Assembly: GCA_964019165.1 (NCBI GenBank)
Contig: OZ025282.1
Coordinates: forward strand, 7,113,131-7,177,130
Source: Mastigias papua
Taxonomy: Eukaryota > Cnidaria > Scyphozoa > Rhizostomeae > Mastigiidae
DNA length: 64,000 nucleotides
Reading direction: 5' to 3'
Numbering within the stretch: the stretch's first letter is position 1; the number at the start of each line of letters is the position of its first letter. Shown one piece after another: positions 33,877 to 61,830 of this stretch. Both the position numbers and the translations under genes were made by a program. Below the pieces are notes generated by a model. That model saw nothing but the letters and a program-made list of their open reading frames with translations. It had not been told where the DNA came from and did not search any database.

Positions 33877-34084
33877 CAAATGCAGCAATACATTGGCCAA
33901 AAGTACAGGGTGTCAAAGTAGTGCACAGCTATGGTGGCTTTGTAAGGAGTGCGAAGATGCAGACTGATATAAATCCCAAGATTAATACTAAGAAAAGGTG
34001 GCCTTTGCCATGCACCCACAACAAAGAAATCTGCTCCACATGCAAGGAACGTATTGTAAAGAAAATAGCCTTCGACATTGAGAG
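33877..34084 (+). CDS. possible single exon of an unplaced gene
   Basis: An open stretch from an AAACTCAG acceptor to a strong GAGAG/GTATGT donor encodes KKRWPLPCTHNKEICSTC and then RIVKKIAFDIER. The Cys/His content and splice signals suggest a real exon. It ends in phase 2, and the obvious downstream acceptors near 34573-34580 lead to an immediate stop. It could be the first coding exon, with Met at 33957. I could not join it to either neighbour. Confidence 0.35.
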
Positions 34085-34606
34085 GTATGTTAATATAATT
34101 TTGCAATAGTTACGGCGGCAACCGTGCAGTTAGTGTAGCTATTTATTTGCATATTAACTGCTTAATTTAAGAAGAAGCCAGTCAGAGTAGCACCATGTTG
34201 CTGAAAGCAGAATCCTCCATGAGGAAACCAAAAGGAACACAACACATAATCTTTAGTGATTTTCTCAGGCTTTAATAATGAACTAAACTTGTGAAAGCAT
34301 TTTGCCTGAATTTTGCGCTACTCGAGAATTATATGACAGACTTGGATGGCATTCATTTCTGGATGCTGGCTTAAAGTAGCAAAAATGATACTTGTCCACA
34401 GTCTCAAAAATAAATACAATATTTGAAACATGAGTCTTAATAGAGAAGTTTATGATGCAAACGTTTAAGCACATAGTAGTTGCATTTAGTCAAAAGCAAA
34501 GTTTTACAAACTAATGCTGAACCCTTTAATGTCAATTTTTAGTTGTGACGTCTCATCTAAGGTCTTACTTTTAGCTGCAGAAAATGAAGTACTTTTAATA
34601 ATTTAA

Positions 34607-35197
34607 ATGGCTAACTTTCATTTCAATCAAAATAGACGCATCAAAATCAAGTCACCTGCTTTGGAGAGGCCACCTAGAGGAGGGCATTCAATTTACAATG
34701 AGAACAAGGTAAGAAGTTATGAAGCAGAAAATGCATTAAATGCCATGACGACCAGAGAAATGCAAATGAACCAGACAAGTCGTGCAAAGGACTTCTTTGT
34801 CATCCGTCCTGACTGGATATCGGAAAAGAAAAGCCCTTTACGTGTTGGAAAAGTTCTTGAACGTCTATTTGCTCAGGGCAATTTAAGAAGTTATGAAGTA
34901 GATAATGCGCTAGATGTACTGATGCAAAGTGATAAGCAAATGGATCGAACGAGTCGTGCCAAAGAATTTTTCTTCATTCATCCTGACTGGGTATCAGAAA
35001 AGAAGAACCCGTTGCGTGTTGCTAAAGGCCTTGGACGTTCGTGTAATCAAGGCAGTGTACGAAGTTATGAAACAAACAATGTGCTAAATATGGTAATCCG
35101 AAGAGAAATACAATTGAATCAAGCAAGTCGTGCCAAAGAGTTCTTCATCATTCATCCTGATTGGGTATCAGAAAAGAAGAGGCCATTGCGTGCTTAG
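34607..35197 (+). CDS. intronless protein with three 58-residue repeats (HPDWVSEKK motif)
   Basis: A 196-residue frame starts at an ATG that directly follows an in-frame TAA and ends at TAG. After a basic 34-residue lead it has three copies of one unit, starting at residues 35, 93 and 151. Each unit reads RSYE..N.L, then SRAK(D/E)FF.I(R/H)PDW(V/I)SEKK.PLR. The third copy stops just after PLRA. The repeat is also visible as a 174-bp direct repeat in the DNA. The motif (F.IHP(E/D)WVSE(R/K)KNP) recurs once at the C-terminus of the gene ending at 32497. No membrane segment or enzyme motif is seen. Repetitive short basic units with conserved Trp and aromatic residues occur in some microtubule-binding ciliary proteins, but I cannot assign this one. 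Confidence 0.75.
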   Translation: MANFHFNQNRRIKIKSPALERPPRGGHSIYNENKVRSYEAENALNAMTTREMQMNQTSRAKDFFVIRPDWISEKKSPLRVGKVLERLFAQGNLRSYEVDNALDVLMQSDKQMDRTSRAKEFFFIHPDWVSEKKNPLRVAKGLGRSCNQGSVRSYETNNVLNMVIRREIQLNQASRAKEFFIIHPDWVSEKKRPLRA

Positions 35198-35472
35198 ATA
35201 ACAATGGACATTCCTTTATGCTGTGCTGCATTATGTTAAAGTATTATTTAGAAGATTTAATAGGTATATAAACTACAAAGATCTTTCAATTTCTGATTGA
35301 ATTCTAAGACCTGAAGAGGTAAAGCAAGAAATGCAATGTTGCAAAATTTATGAAGATACTCAGGGCAATTTTCTTGATTGACAACTTTCTGCTCTAAGAT
35401 ACTCTATCTAGAAAATTCTATCTAGAAAGTTACAAGATGGATTATACCTGTAGAAACTTTGGTAGATCTAAA

Positions 35473-35784
35473 CATATACACAGTGGCGTAGCGTGACCCT
35501 TTTTGTTGGGGGGGTGTAAAATCACAATTTACCGACAGAAACCGTCGTGATTTAGTCGACGACAAAACATTCTTGATTTATCAATGCTGGCAATAAACAC
35601 CGTTGCCAACACACTTGAATACAGCTTGCCTAAGCACATCAGCCATGTACCGACGAAACTCAACGGAGTTGAATTTACCGACGAAACTCAACGGAGTTGA
35701 ATTTACCGACGAAAATGCCGAAAGTTGGGGGGGTGTCACACCCCCCCCCCCACACCCCCCGCTAGCTACGCCCCTGCATATACA
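35473..35784 (+). mobile_element. non-autonomous hAT element with TIR CAGTGGCGTAGC
   Basis: The element is 35481-35776 (296 bp). It begins CAGTGGCGTAGCGTGACC and ends GCTAGCTACGCCCCTG, flanked by the perfect 8-bp duplication CATATACA (35473-35480 and 35777-35784). Inside is a tandem repeat of CCGACGAAACTCAACGGAG. It belongs to the same family as 15974-16143 and has no transposase. Confidence 0.95.
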
Positions 35785-36074
35785 TCTATGTTTAGATCAT
35801 GCTTACAACTAGGGAAGACTGCAATGGCAAAATACCAACCATAGACTTAGGAGCACTGGAATGCGCGGTCGATAGCGGTAGAATGTGGGGATGAGGACGG
35901 ATCACACAAAAAGTCTTTCTATCAATTCTTAGGTTGTGCAATGGGCAAAGTGCTGTTAAATGCGACGAACAATCATCTTCATTGAGAACTACTATGTTTT
36001 CTCAAATGCTTAATTTATATGAAGCTACACAATAGTATCAGTTCACTTTATGTTGGAAATGCCTTGACGGTATT

Positions 36075-36425
36075 ATATCAATTTAACGTTTTTTGTATAT
36101 AAGAAACAAACTTTCTCCTTTCAGCCCGGATGTTTCTTAATATTTTGTCAAATCCAGCCTTAAATGTTTCTTAAGTGCTTCTTCAATTTCTTGAAATTTC
36201 CTATAGCAACAAGCCAACTATGAGACAAGAAACTGAATTTTTGGTTCAAAGCATTTGAGAGACAGATGTTGTTGCATTTTGTTCCAATTCAACTAAAAGT
36301 TGCAAAAAGATATTTCAAGCTTACTTTTGAAGCTCAGCCTGCCTGTATTTCTTAATTGCTTCTTAACTTTTGCCTGATTTGAGCCTCATGTTTCTTATAT
36401 CCTTGTTTCCTATAAAAAAGCGTAT
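36075..36425 (+). repeat. dispersed repeat family B, copy 2
   Basis: The copy matches the repeat at 21.2-21.57 kb: AAATGTTTCTTAAGTGCTTC, AATTTCTTGAAATTTCCTAT, GCCTGATTTGAGCCTCATG, ending in CCTATAAAAAAGCGTATA. It is diverged and has no coding potential. Confidence 0.7.
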
Positions 36426-36429
36426 AAGA

Positions 36430-38895
36430 TCTGAATATGATTTCACATAAATTGTAGCCAATCTGCTAAAATTATGCTAAGTCGGTTATTCATTGAGATC
36501 ATAGCGCTAACCTATAGAGACTTCTTGCAACCATAATATTTGAGTGAGAGCAAATGGAAACAATCAATGAAGCTCACTACCCGAACGCTGTTAAATCCCG
36601 TATGTATTAACTTTATTCGAACACTTTTCACACACGCAATATAAGGTGTATTAACTTTTAGTTCATATAATCCATGATACTCTTTCAGTTATACACTTAA
36701 ACAAATAAAGCTAGTTACATGCAAAACATAAATAAAGATAGTTATAAGCAAACAAAATAAAAACTAAACAAACTTTAAACTGTCCTACTTTATTCGAACA
36801 CTATTCACACAGACATTTTATAAGAATATTTTCTATATGAATATCAAGGCCTAAGATCGCTAAAATTTAAGAATAATTTTAGAAATATTTCAAGACTCAA
36901 GGTTCATCAAAGGCTATTTTGGTTTTCTATAGAAAACAAAGCAAATGTGGGCTTCACTTGTCTGGTCTAGGAGTCATTATGCTATGATGTAACTCAGCAA
37001 CTCTTCGGAGAGCGTCATTTATACACTTTCTATTATAAAAACATAGTCTATCCGAGTAATTAATGCTCAAAATCGCTTAAATTTAAAAATAATTTAGGAA
37101 TAATCTTAGGCTCAAAATAGAAATATTTTAAGAATATTACGGCTCAACAAAAATTACGGCATTCTTATAAAAGGAGTGTGCATAGAGCAAGTCAAGCAAA
37201 ATTGATTTCCAAGGCATTTTTCCACCATCAACTACAGTTAGGGTTACTGTAAAATTGCTAACTATTTACAGCGTACTCCATGTCCTAAATACTCCTTGTC
37301 ACATAATGTCAAAAGTGCACGAGTGGCACAGTTCCTTTGTCAATGTGCAAATTTTCGTTTTTCATAACAGGGGTAGTGCCAGTGGATGGCCAGGGAGCTA
37401 TAGCCCCCGTTGGAGCATGCTAGCCCGTTGGAAGGCGAAGAGCTCTTTTTTCGGAGTTATTTTAGCAGTTCCAGTACCCTGGTAACCATTTGTCCCATCC
37501 GTCGGAAGGGTTAGCCTCCCGTCGGAAAATTCCTGACTCCACGCCTGTTTCACCATCGCAAATATGGGTGATTTTACTACCGCATATCTGATGCGTCCCT
37601 CCCTTATCTAAGAGGACTTCCCCACAGCTAGGGGGTATCTTACCATTTCGATATTTCAAAACGGTACTAGAACAGCTGCTTGTAGCATGTTTGTATGTTT
37701 ATGTTCTTGTAAATAGTAATAAGTTGTTTCTTCAAAAGGATGTATTTGTGTTTGATGTCCGAGAAAGAACCGTCTATGTCACTTTTTGACATTTCTCTTA
37801 TCAAGAGTTGGTTGGCAACTCTCATTAGAAATGCTTATCAAACCAATGTCCCACAAAATCAATTCTCCTTCCATATAGTTATTCTTGTTGCATTTTCATG
37901 GTTATGCATTGTTGTGTTCACTGGAAACCAGTTTGAGCCCTGGCCTCAAAGAAGTGTTGCCCATTATGATTTTCCTTATCGCTATTGGCATCATTTTCTT
38001 TATCGTCTTCGTTTTCGTTTTAGTTTAAGTTTTCATGTTTGGTTTCGTTATCTTTTCATACAGTATTTAACATTTCGTCCATCTTTACATGGAGTACCTC
38101 GTTAAAATTCAAACACTTATTAGCCCGCCAGTTTATGAATTGTGAAATGAACACCCGACCGCAGTAAACAAGTACTAACTTGCATTGGTTTCCTATCTCT
38201 CAATCAGGGTAAGTTTTCTGCTTCGATTTTTGTACCTTGGATGTATTTTGAAGAATGCTAAACTAGATTACGCGTGTACCTTTAGTATTTTAGCCGTAAT
38301 CGTATCCATTTTGGCCTAACCATAATAAATAGTGTTCACTTAACAGTAGTCGTGGAATGTAGACCCTTATGGTATCTATTTTCTTCCACATTCAGCCGTT
38401 CTGTGCAGATGTTTCGTAAGGGTTTGTGATTATCCATACATCATATACTGTCATCGACACATCATATGCCGTATCAAGATGATCTGTAAAGTCTTATGAA
38501 CTGATGTGACAGTTTATCTTGAGAGTCTTTCAATTATTTCGTATTAATTTGAAATAAATCACTGCAGAAATAATTCATATGATGATTGAATTCAAATACC
38601 TGTGCCCTTACAGAAATACTGGGTAAGCTTATTTGAAATTTTGCTTTATTTTGACCACAAGGGCTGTAGCAAATTTTAAAATTTGCCTTGAAAACAATAA
38701 GTAAAAAAGTAAGTAGTATTTTTCCTTTGCAGAACAGTAATTTAGCAATTGACATATGTCTTTTTTTAAGCAACACAATAAAATAATGCGTTATCATAAA
38801 GTTATCATATATTATTTAGTCTCATGTGAGTGAATTGACTTGATATTAATTATTGTTCCAATTATACATTGTTGCAATCCTATGTAACACCAGAG
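36430..38895. other. intergenic region upstream of CCDC171
   Basis: The region is AT-rich with a GC-richer mobile-element-like patch at about 37370-37580 that lacks clear termini. A 121-codon frame at 37740-38105 has no recognisable motif and no splice context. The CCDC171 promoter and 5' untranslated exon should lie here, but I see no definite promoter element. Confidence 0.5.
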
Positions 38896-55028
<16,133 letters not shown>

Positions 55029-55110
55029 GTGTTGTGTGAAGCACTAACCTTTTTAAGCTATGATTAAGAAATAGTTGTATATTAGTCTTTCCAAATGGGT
55101 TGCCTATGTA

Positions 55111-55342
55111 CAGGCCTGTCAATGAGTAAATTAGATGTGCACTGCCAATCACATGCGTGGGATCATTTGCGCACACTAAATATTCATTTGTGAGAGTTTT
55201 CCTGTAGTGATTCATAATTTCCTTAGTACTTTGATGTATATTTTGAGGAAGCTGAAGCGAATGACAAATCGAGCATATGAACTGAGCTGGGGATATGCAT
55301 GCATGCTTGTGTGAGACTGTGCACATCTCATTGAAAGGCCTG
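55111..55342 (+). mobile_element. small inverted-repeat element, CAGGCCT family
   Basis: The left end is CAGGCCTGTCAATGAG and the right end CTCATTGAAAGGCCTG, with inner GATGTGCAC and GTGCACATCT also inverted. It is 232 bp, has no coding sequence and no clear target duplication, and lies just past the CCDC171 stop, probably in its 3' untranslated or flanking region. Confidence 0.8.
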
Positions 55343-56212
55343 AATGTATTGTATCTTCACTAGTCCTACATATGATGATAACCTCTTAATAGAAGATTGT
55401 AATCTAGGCTTTTGTTTGGCAACGTTCCCTGTTTGTTGCCAAGTAGTTGACACCTTTTATTAGTATGATGCCATTTTCCATGTTTAATCTCCAACAGAGA
55501 AATACTATGTATTGTATAGCACTTGATGTCACAATCTGATTCATATATTTCCTAACTTAGAAGTCCTATTTCAGTGAGTTTGAAAATTATTCAGACATTT
55601 CATTTTAGGTCATCTGAGAAAAATTGATCACATAGACATTCACAGTTGTATCCATGTACGGTTGGACAATTGTATATAATGGTTGACTTTTGCAAATAGT
55701 TTTGAATATTACACACACTTTTGTTCTTCAGAATTTAGTGTTCTAAATTGGATATTGTCCTATAGCACTGCAATGTTCTATTTGATCATGCTGAAAACAC
55801 CAATCATAATTCTACATGCACATTTTCCTATTTTCTGTACTGATAAGCAGATGTAGAGATTGCCGTGTGTTTGTGATAATTTCACTATTTGACAAGCTAA
55901 TATGCCTATTCACAAAGAAGTTTAGATATGTCTTGATTTACACAGGCTAGAAAGCTTGATTGTATCAAATCTACTTTATGGGAATTGAATATACTGCTGA
56001 GAAATGAAAATGCCCGTAGCAAAATTTTCAAGACCCAAAAAAGTAGATTGCCATTTCAGTACACCAGGGCTGTTTGTCTTCCCTTGCTTTGTATAGTGAC
56101 TAGGTTTTCTATACAAATTTGTATTCTGCTGGCATTAAAAGAATGATTGCTAAGAGTGAAAGTTCTGTTACTTCTAAATGAATTGGGCCCAAGACCATTT
56201 GGGCACTTGGTG

Positions 56213-56277
56213 ATTGATTCAATGATTCAGTGATTGATTCAATGATTCAGTGATTGATTCAATGATTCAGTGATTTA
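56213..56277 (+). repeat. 16-22 bp tandem repeat (TGATTCAATGATTCAG)n
   Basis: Three copies of GTGATTGATTCAATGATTCA lie between the CCDC171 and vasohibin 3' ends. No function is evident. Confidence 0.9.
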
Positions 56278-56440
56278 TTTTACCACCCTAATCAATAGAT
56301 ATGATTTGTATGGTATGCAAAAAGTGTTAGTTTTGTTTCATGTTGAACCCAAGGTGTGCTCACATATTTAAATATAAGTACTGTATGTATAAAAATTCAC
56401 CTATGTTAATAGCACATTAGTAGCACAGATTAATGCCACA

Positions 56441-57232
56441 TTAAATATTCTTTATCATCCTGGCGTATTTGTCTAGTGCCATTCTGATTTCATCGTTTGT
56501 CATTTTATAAACTGGTAGAGTCAGATATTTCCATGATATTCTCTCACAACTGTGTAGGTCATGAACAACAGGCAGGCTCAGTTTGACTTTCTTTAAATTA
56601 TGATGGCAGTTCTCATATCCTCGTTTATAGTCAAGTATGAGTTCCCCTAAGCTTTGGAATGATAATGGTTTATCCATCAGCTCTTTTCTTCTACTCAACC
56701 CAAGTGCCCCATAATTTGAACCGTAGTTCAGTCCCAGGACAACGTGTCTGTGGACATTCGTCGAGAATTTCGATTTAAAACTGATTATAAATCTCACCAG
56801 GTCTTTCATACCCGATGTTAAATACAGCGACAATATTACTGCCTCTAAACATTTTATTGGCAACGACTCTCGAATAATTTCTTTCGCGATTTCCAGTAAT
56901 CCCGATAGTGGTCTATATTTTCTTACTTCAAAAAACTGCATTCCTGTGTGGTTATACTGTAGTTCATTCATATACTTTTGGATAGACGCAAGTTTTTGTC
57001 TCATTGGAATGGTTGGTAATAAGCTAGGCACGGATGGTATACTTGGGCTCGGTATATCGGGATTTCCTCTGATTTCATTTTCATATTTTTCACCGTCTTC
57101 GTAAAGGTTATGAACATTGTCCCACAATATCTTCATTGTATCTTGAGAAATTGGAAAGCCATCTTTATTTACAAGAAACTTTCTCCCTTGCTTTTTCACT
57201 TCGTCGGTGCTTCTCTCATCAACATCCTTCAT
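56441..57232 (-). CDS. VASH: vasohibin, tubulinyl-Tyr carboxypeptidase, intronless
   Basis: Vasohibins, with the small partner SVBP, remove the C-terminal tyrosine of alpha-tubulin. This 263-residue frame shows the whole catalytic core: FLVNKDGFP, ELQYNHTGMQFFE, LPIKCLEAVILSLYL, RHVVLGLNYGSNYGALGLSRR and LKKVKLSLPVVHD. The catalytic Cys (residue 128, in IKCLEA), His (163, in RHVVLG) and Ser (180, in GLSRR) are present with the 35- and 17-residue spacings of human VASH1 (169, 204, 221), and the substrate-binding Lys before Cys and Arg after Ser are kept. The basic N- and C-terminal extensions of the vertebrate proteins are short or absent. The start is the ATG at 57232; a stop lies 21 bp upstream in frame. 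It has no introns, unlike vertebrate VASH genes, so it may be a retrocopy that kept an intact frame. It is convergent with CCDC171. Confidence 0.95.
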   Translation of the reverse strand: MKDVDERSTDEVKKQGRKFLVNKDGFPISQDTMKILWDNVHNLYEDGEKYENEIRGNPDIPSPSIPSVPSLLPTIPMRQKLASIQKYMNELQYNHTGMQFFEVRKYRPLSGLLEIAKEIIRESLPIKCLEAVILSLYLTSGMKDLVRFIISFKSKFSTNVHRHVVLGLNYGSNYGALGLSRRKELMDKPLSFQSLGELILDYKRGYENCHHNLKKVKLSLPVVHDLHSCERISWKYLTLPVYKMTNDEIRMALDKYARMIKNI

Positions 57233-57253
57233 TGCTGTGTATAGTGTAGACAA

Positions 57254-59271
57254 TTAAAACCATTTTGTTTTGAACATGATCTTGTAAACTCTGTTTCTAT
57301 GGAAACTACCAGAACGAGGCATACACGAAAGGGGCAACAGGTTCTAGCCAGGCAGTTCAATCAAGTATATTTCTTTGGCTACAGTCAAGTCTGGAGTCAG
57401 AAACTTTCATACGCTATATATCTGCACCAGTGGTTTAAAATATCCTGGGCGGTATACTTTCTGCATACATAATTCTGTACATAATTTCTTTTGTCTCATT
57501 GAAGTATGACGGCGCACAATAAGCCCAAGATTTCTATGTGCCACAGATCTTTGGCAAGAATCCCACCTCCTCGATTCCACATTGGGCTGCAGTTCTTCTA
57601 CTACCCATATGATCTCAAGCGGCCGACAGGGTTATGAAAGTAAATCTATCTATGCACGATTTGTAAGCTCGAAGTTGGCTATACACTGGATTGACAGTTG
57701 ACAAGGGCAGGGGTTGTTAAAATTACTGTACCATAGAAAAGATTTTCAAGCTCCCACTATGCATCTTTTTATAAGAATGTCCAACTTTTGACTGAGACTT
57801 AACATTCTTAACAGTTTTTGAGTTTAAGCCTAAGACCACTCTTACACTAGTCTTAAGTGACAAAATGTGCAATTTCAGCCTGTAAATCAAAGGGCAAAAT
57901 TAAACTCTTTTGCATGTGTTACTTTATCATAAAAAAGAAATGAGAACAGAACAGAACAAAAACTGTTGCTTGAAGTATTCCATAAATTTGTTACCAACAG
58001 TATAAAAATTAATTTGAAAGCACTATTTACACTTCGCCGTCTATCTCATCAATTTCAAAGTACTATAGTCTTCAGGATCATCTGGGTATGAAGCGCTATA
58101 TTTGGCAAGAATATCATAAAAGTGCTCAATTTTTCCTTTAAACCACCTGTTTCCATATCTGTTTTGTTTTTCACAACAATTCAAATAAATAACAGCTCAA
58201 AGTCTTGATGAAGCTTTGGTCTTCGTTTTTTCTCAAATTATTCTTAAATTTCAGCAATTTTAAGCCTTAATATTTTGACTACTCTTATAAACTATATTCA
58301 AAAAGTGTGGGATGAACTATATTTATTGTTAATTTACATAAATTACAAGAAAGAGTATAATACATACATCACATTCCTGTTGAGTAGCATGCCTTTTTGC
58401 CTGATGCGTATACTCCGTCACAGGGATTGATAAGTATGGAAACTTTACTGTCTCTCTGTGTTCATATGCAACCAAGTTCTCCAGTTTACACTCTTGTCAC
58501 GGACGTATTGGGACAGTTTGAAAAACAAGCTTCGCGAAGTTTCGATGCTCATATTCAATTGATAACTTGCACTCTAGCGCCAGTGCAAAACTCACTACAT
58601 GTTCAACTCCAGTGAAAGATCCTAACGAAAGCTTTTACATGGAAGTAACTTAAATAACGAATTCAAACCTGTAATACCATGGAGTTTTGTGCATACTTTT
58701 AAAGTAACAAGTTATTCTTCCACTCTGAAAGCCGCTCGACAGAACTCAAAATGATGCATTGTAAGCAAGCTGTATGAAGTATAGAGCGAAATACAAGCAA
58801 TTGTTGAAAAGTTCTTTTGGACTTGAAGGGCCAATCGATTGAAATTAATCTGCCACAGGATGGCTGGAGACAAGCTCTTGGGATATCATTAAAAAACTAT
58901 TTTAAATCTGATTGGATAAAAGATAGAGACTGTCTCGTTGATTTTCCAAGAAAGAAATTCTGTTTGACATTGCTGTTGACCATAATCTGGTAAAGGAGAA
59001 GACAAGCACAATCAGGGCGGTACATCAATTTGTAGCCAATCTAAACGTGTTTGGCTTCCAAGGACACTATCCATTACATTACGCGAAGCAATATTGACAT
59101 TTCGAACGGGGGTCTGTATTATTCACATTTACCACATCAAAAGACTTAAATTGTCACGAGTGCAAGACAAACTTCTTCAAATAATAATGGAGAATACATG
59201 ATCGGTTCATAGGACCTAATTACTGCATTACATGGACAGTTTGATAATTTAAGTTTTGAGCCAAAACCGTT
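57254..59271. other. intergenic region
   Basis: Between vasohibin and the 389-codon gene. The block 57.76-58.3 kb (CATCTTTTTATAAGAATGTC, TTAAGCCTTAATATTTTGAC) resembles the CTTAA-rich dispersed repeats. A 72-codon frame at 58397-58615 has no recognised similarity. A vasohibin promoter should lie just right of 57.25 kb, but no definite element is visible. Confidence 0.5.
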
Positions 59272-60441
59272 ATGACACTAGTGAAATCGTTGCCACACAG
59301 TACATTTACTTCCAGTCATGAAAGGAACTCTAGCATCAGGTTGAAACCCGATTTAGGCTATGCTCTCGGGCCTACTAGCACTGATAAATATCAACATGAC
59401 CAGTCTAGAAAGATGTATTGTGATGTTCTGGGACGCAACTACTGTCAAATGTGTTGTGAAGAGGCCTTGAGGGAAACTAGCTTTTTCAGATCTCTGACAA
59501 GTGCTGAAGACTACATCTCCAGGGCTGCTACATCAACGAGCAGGATTGAATCCCCAGTTCACTCGTCAAAGACTCTATCACAAATGAACGATAGAAAAGA
59601 GAATCCTATTGAAGAAGATAGACTAGGACACATAGTAAACTATGTTTTTCCTATAATGTATCGATCATTGTCATCAACGTCATCCAAAGTCGAACGATCC
59701 CGGACGCGGACAGAATCGGACAGCAATGTAACACTGAGAAGTGTGGGTAGCCAAAGACATACATTTGGGGATGTGTCGATTGTTTCTACATGTTCATTGG
59801 ATTCAACTGAAAATTTTGGGGATGACGAATGCTCGCTGACCAGCGAACGTGATGAGAAGTCAGGGGGTGACTGTCATTTGAAGTATAAGAGACAGCGGTT
59901 GCCAGTTATTTCGAGAAAAGTCCATGACGAATTCAGGAAGAGTAAGGTGAAACTTTCCACTAATGTTGTTACTGAAACCGAAGATGAACAGTATGACAAA
60001 TTTGATGGGAACAATGTATTGGGCCTGAGAAGAGAATACCCGTCGAAATCATATCATCATTTGGTTCGCCGCTCATCAGTCGTGGCAAGGCATGTAAGAG
60101 ATCGGGCAAACGAGAAAATAAGAATTCAAATAGCAAAATGGACACCATCAGTTACTGATGAGTATCCAAGGGTCAGGAATGCGTTAAGGAGAGGGAGCAA
60201 TTTTGCGCAGAAGAGACGAGAGGCAACCTTTCAAAAACAAATACGAACTGGAACGCAGTCACCAAGCAACCAGATACCAAAGTCATACCTAGAGAAACTA
60301 AAACAGCCCAAAGTGGTCGAGTCAATACTACCATTGGAACCAGTGGTTTGCGGAATAACATATATAAAAAACAGGTGGAGGGATGAAGCGCTGTACAAAA
60401 ACAACAACTTCGCTATTAAATTGAGCTTACTTAGGGTTTAA
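59272..60441 (+). CDS. intronless 389-residue protein of unknown function
   Basis: A single open frame runs from ATG at 59272 (in-frame TGA at 59254) to TAA at 60441. The product is basic and serine-rich and probably largely disordered. It has a Cys cluster near residue 49 (YCDVLGRNYCQMCCEE), a Ser-rich middle with SSTSSKVERSRTRTESDS, and a basic C-terminal half (RRSSVVARHVRDRANEKIR, RRGSNFAQKRREA). No signal peptide, membrane span or enzyme motif is visible. Length, an intact frame and non-repetitive composition argue for a real gene. It could also be the last large exon of a multi-exon gene or a retrocopy, as with the neighbouring vasohibin. Confidence 0.7.
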   Translation: MTLVKSLPHSTFTSSHERNSSIRLKPDLGYALGPTSTDKYQHDQSRKMYCDVLGRNYCQMCCEEALRETSFFRSLTSAEDYISRAATSTSRIESPVHSSKTLSQMNDRKENPIEEDRLGHIVNYVFPIMYRSLSSTSSKVERSRTRTESDSNVTLRSVGSQRHTFGDVSIVSTCSLDSTENFGDDECSLTSERDEKSGGDCHLKYKRQRLPVISRKVHDEFRKSKVKLSTNVVTETEDEQYDKFDGNNVLGLRREYPSKSYHHLVRRSSVVARHVRDRANEKIRIQIAKWTPSVTDEYPRVRNALRRGSNFAQKRREATFQKQIRTGTQSPSNQIPKSYLEKLKQPKVVESILPLEPVVCGITYIKNRWRDEALYKNNNFAIKLSLLRV

Positions 60442-61394
60442 GCATATTTCACACTGCAGTAATCATAAATTTACCGTAGAATTTTGACTGTACAGGAAGT
60501 CTAGAAATTTACAGGGTCGCTTTGTGTTTTGTTAGTCAACTTGCTTTTCATTTATTATACATAGAACAACAGAAATTTTGTTAACAAATTACAAATAGGA
60601 TCACACCCTTTACGCCTCTGCTCTGTAGTTTCATTATAAACCATGTCTATCGTGTACTATTTTTCAAATTCCTCAACGACATCCCTTCAAGTTCAAAAGC
60701 AAAAGATGCTGTATTTCGCATGAACTAATTAATTCGCTCTTACAAAGTATCTTTCTTTCCCATGGCTTGAATGCAAAAATAAGGAAAACATAAGTGTTGA
60801 AATTGAAAGGAATGACATTGAAGTTTCGTAACGCTGTGCTACAAAGTTTTAATCTGAAACAGGTCATTTCCAATAGATGGAAGTTAGCTTTTTCGGAAAG
60901 GTACTGGAAGCAGTTAATATAACTACACCTAAGCATTTTGTTGAGCTTGCATACATATGCGAACCATGCTTTTGAGTTTGCGGAGCATCTGATCTTAAGT
61001 CTACAGCAAACAGGTCCTAAAAAGTTAATAGGAAGCAAAGCGAATAGATTGTAGAGCGATATTTACTAAAGAACAACGACAAAGCAGGTTTTCATACGAG
61101 AATAAGACGGGGGAGAATGGTCTGGACTCGTTGACAGTCATTGCTAACGTAGAGAACTCAACACGTTAAAGAGGTACCGTTTCCATAAACACGATTGTAA
61201 CCAGGCAATCTGGTGCCAATTCAAGTAAAGTTTTGCGCATACATGGAATTGCTTCCAATAAGTTCACTATGACTTTCCGTTTACCAAATGTAAGCCGAGA
61301 ACAAAATTGCAAACTCAACTCTGCAAGGCGCATGAAGTAGTTAAAAAAGAAGGTCAGAATAAGTAATGGATAGGCGAATAGACTGCAAAAACAG
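60442..61394. other. downstream flank, no gene recognised
   Basis: The stretch is AT-rich. Minus frames at 61038-60673 (121 codons) and 61411-61166 (81 codons) show no recognised motif and no paired splice sites. Confidence 0.5.
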
Positions 61395-61830
61395 CAATAC
61401 ATGTCTTGCAAGAAACAAACTTTCTACTCTCAGCCTGAATGCCTCTTAGCATTTGGTCAAATCCATTTCATTTTCATTTTTATTTATTTCAACAGGGCAA
61501 AAATACATTCAGCAATAAACTGATTTACAATTTGCTCTGCGTAAATGAAACTATAACTAACCTAATTTACTTTTGAAAGTTACTTAAAATACTAATATGC
61601 AAAAAAAGCTACAAAAAATAAACATATAAAAAGATAGGGACTCATAAGTTAAACTTTTGTGCCAAACATTGATTTAGACAATCGACTTCTTTGATCTTTC
61701 AAAAACGTTTTTAATCCGGGCCAAAATTTTTCTGAATTTTTCCCTAAAATTCTTGAAATTTCCAACTGCAACAACAACCCAGATAATGGAACAATGAGAA
61801 GAAAACTAGAATTTTCAAGTTCAGAGGATT
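61395..61830 (+). repeat. dispersed repeat family B, copy 3, interrupted
   Basis: AAGAAACAAACTTTCTACTCTCAGCCTGAATG matches the family start seen at 36.1 kb, and TTCTTGAAATTTCCAACTGCAACAACAA matches the later part. Between them is an inserted block of about 230 bp beginning near CATTTTCATTTTTATTTATTTC (61470-61700), which looks like the reverse-oriented tail of a retroelement. Confidence 0.6.

Noticed and set aside
37740..38105. 121-codon plus frame with hydrophobic and aromatic stretches
   Set aside because: No family recognised; hydrophobic runs are expected from T-rich DNA, and no start or splice context supports it.
60673..61411. Two minus-strand frames of 121 and 81 codons
   Set aside because: No motif, no similarity recognised, AT-rich composition.
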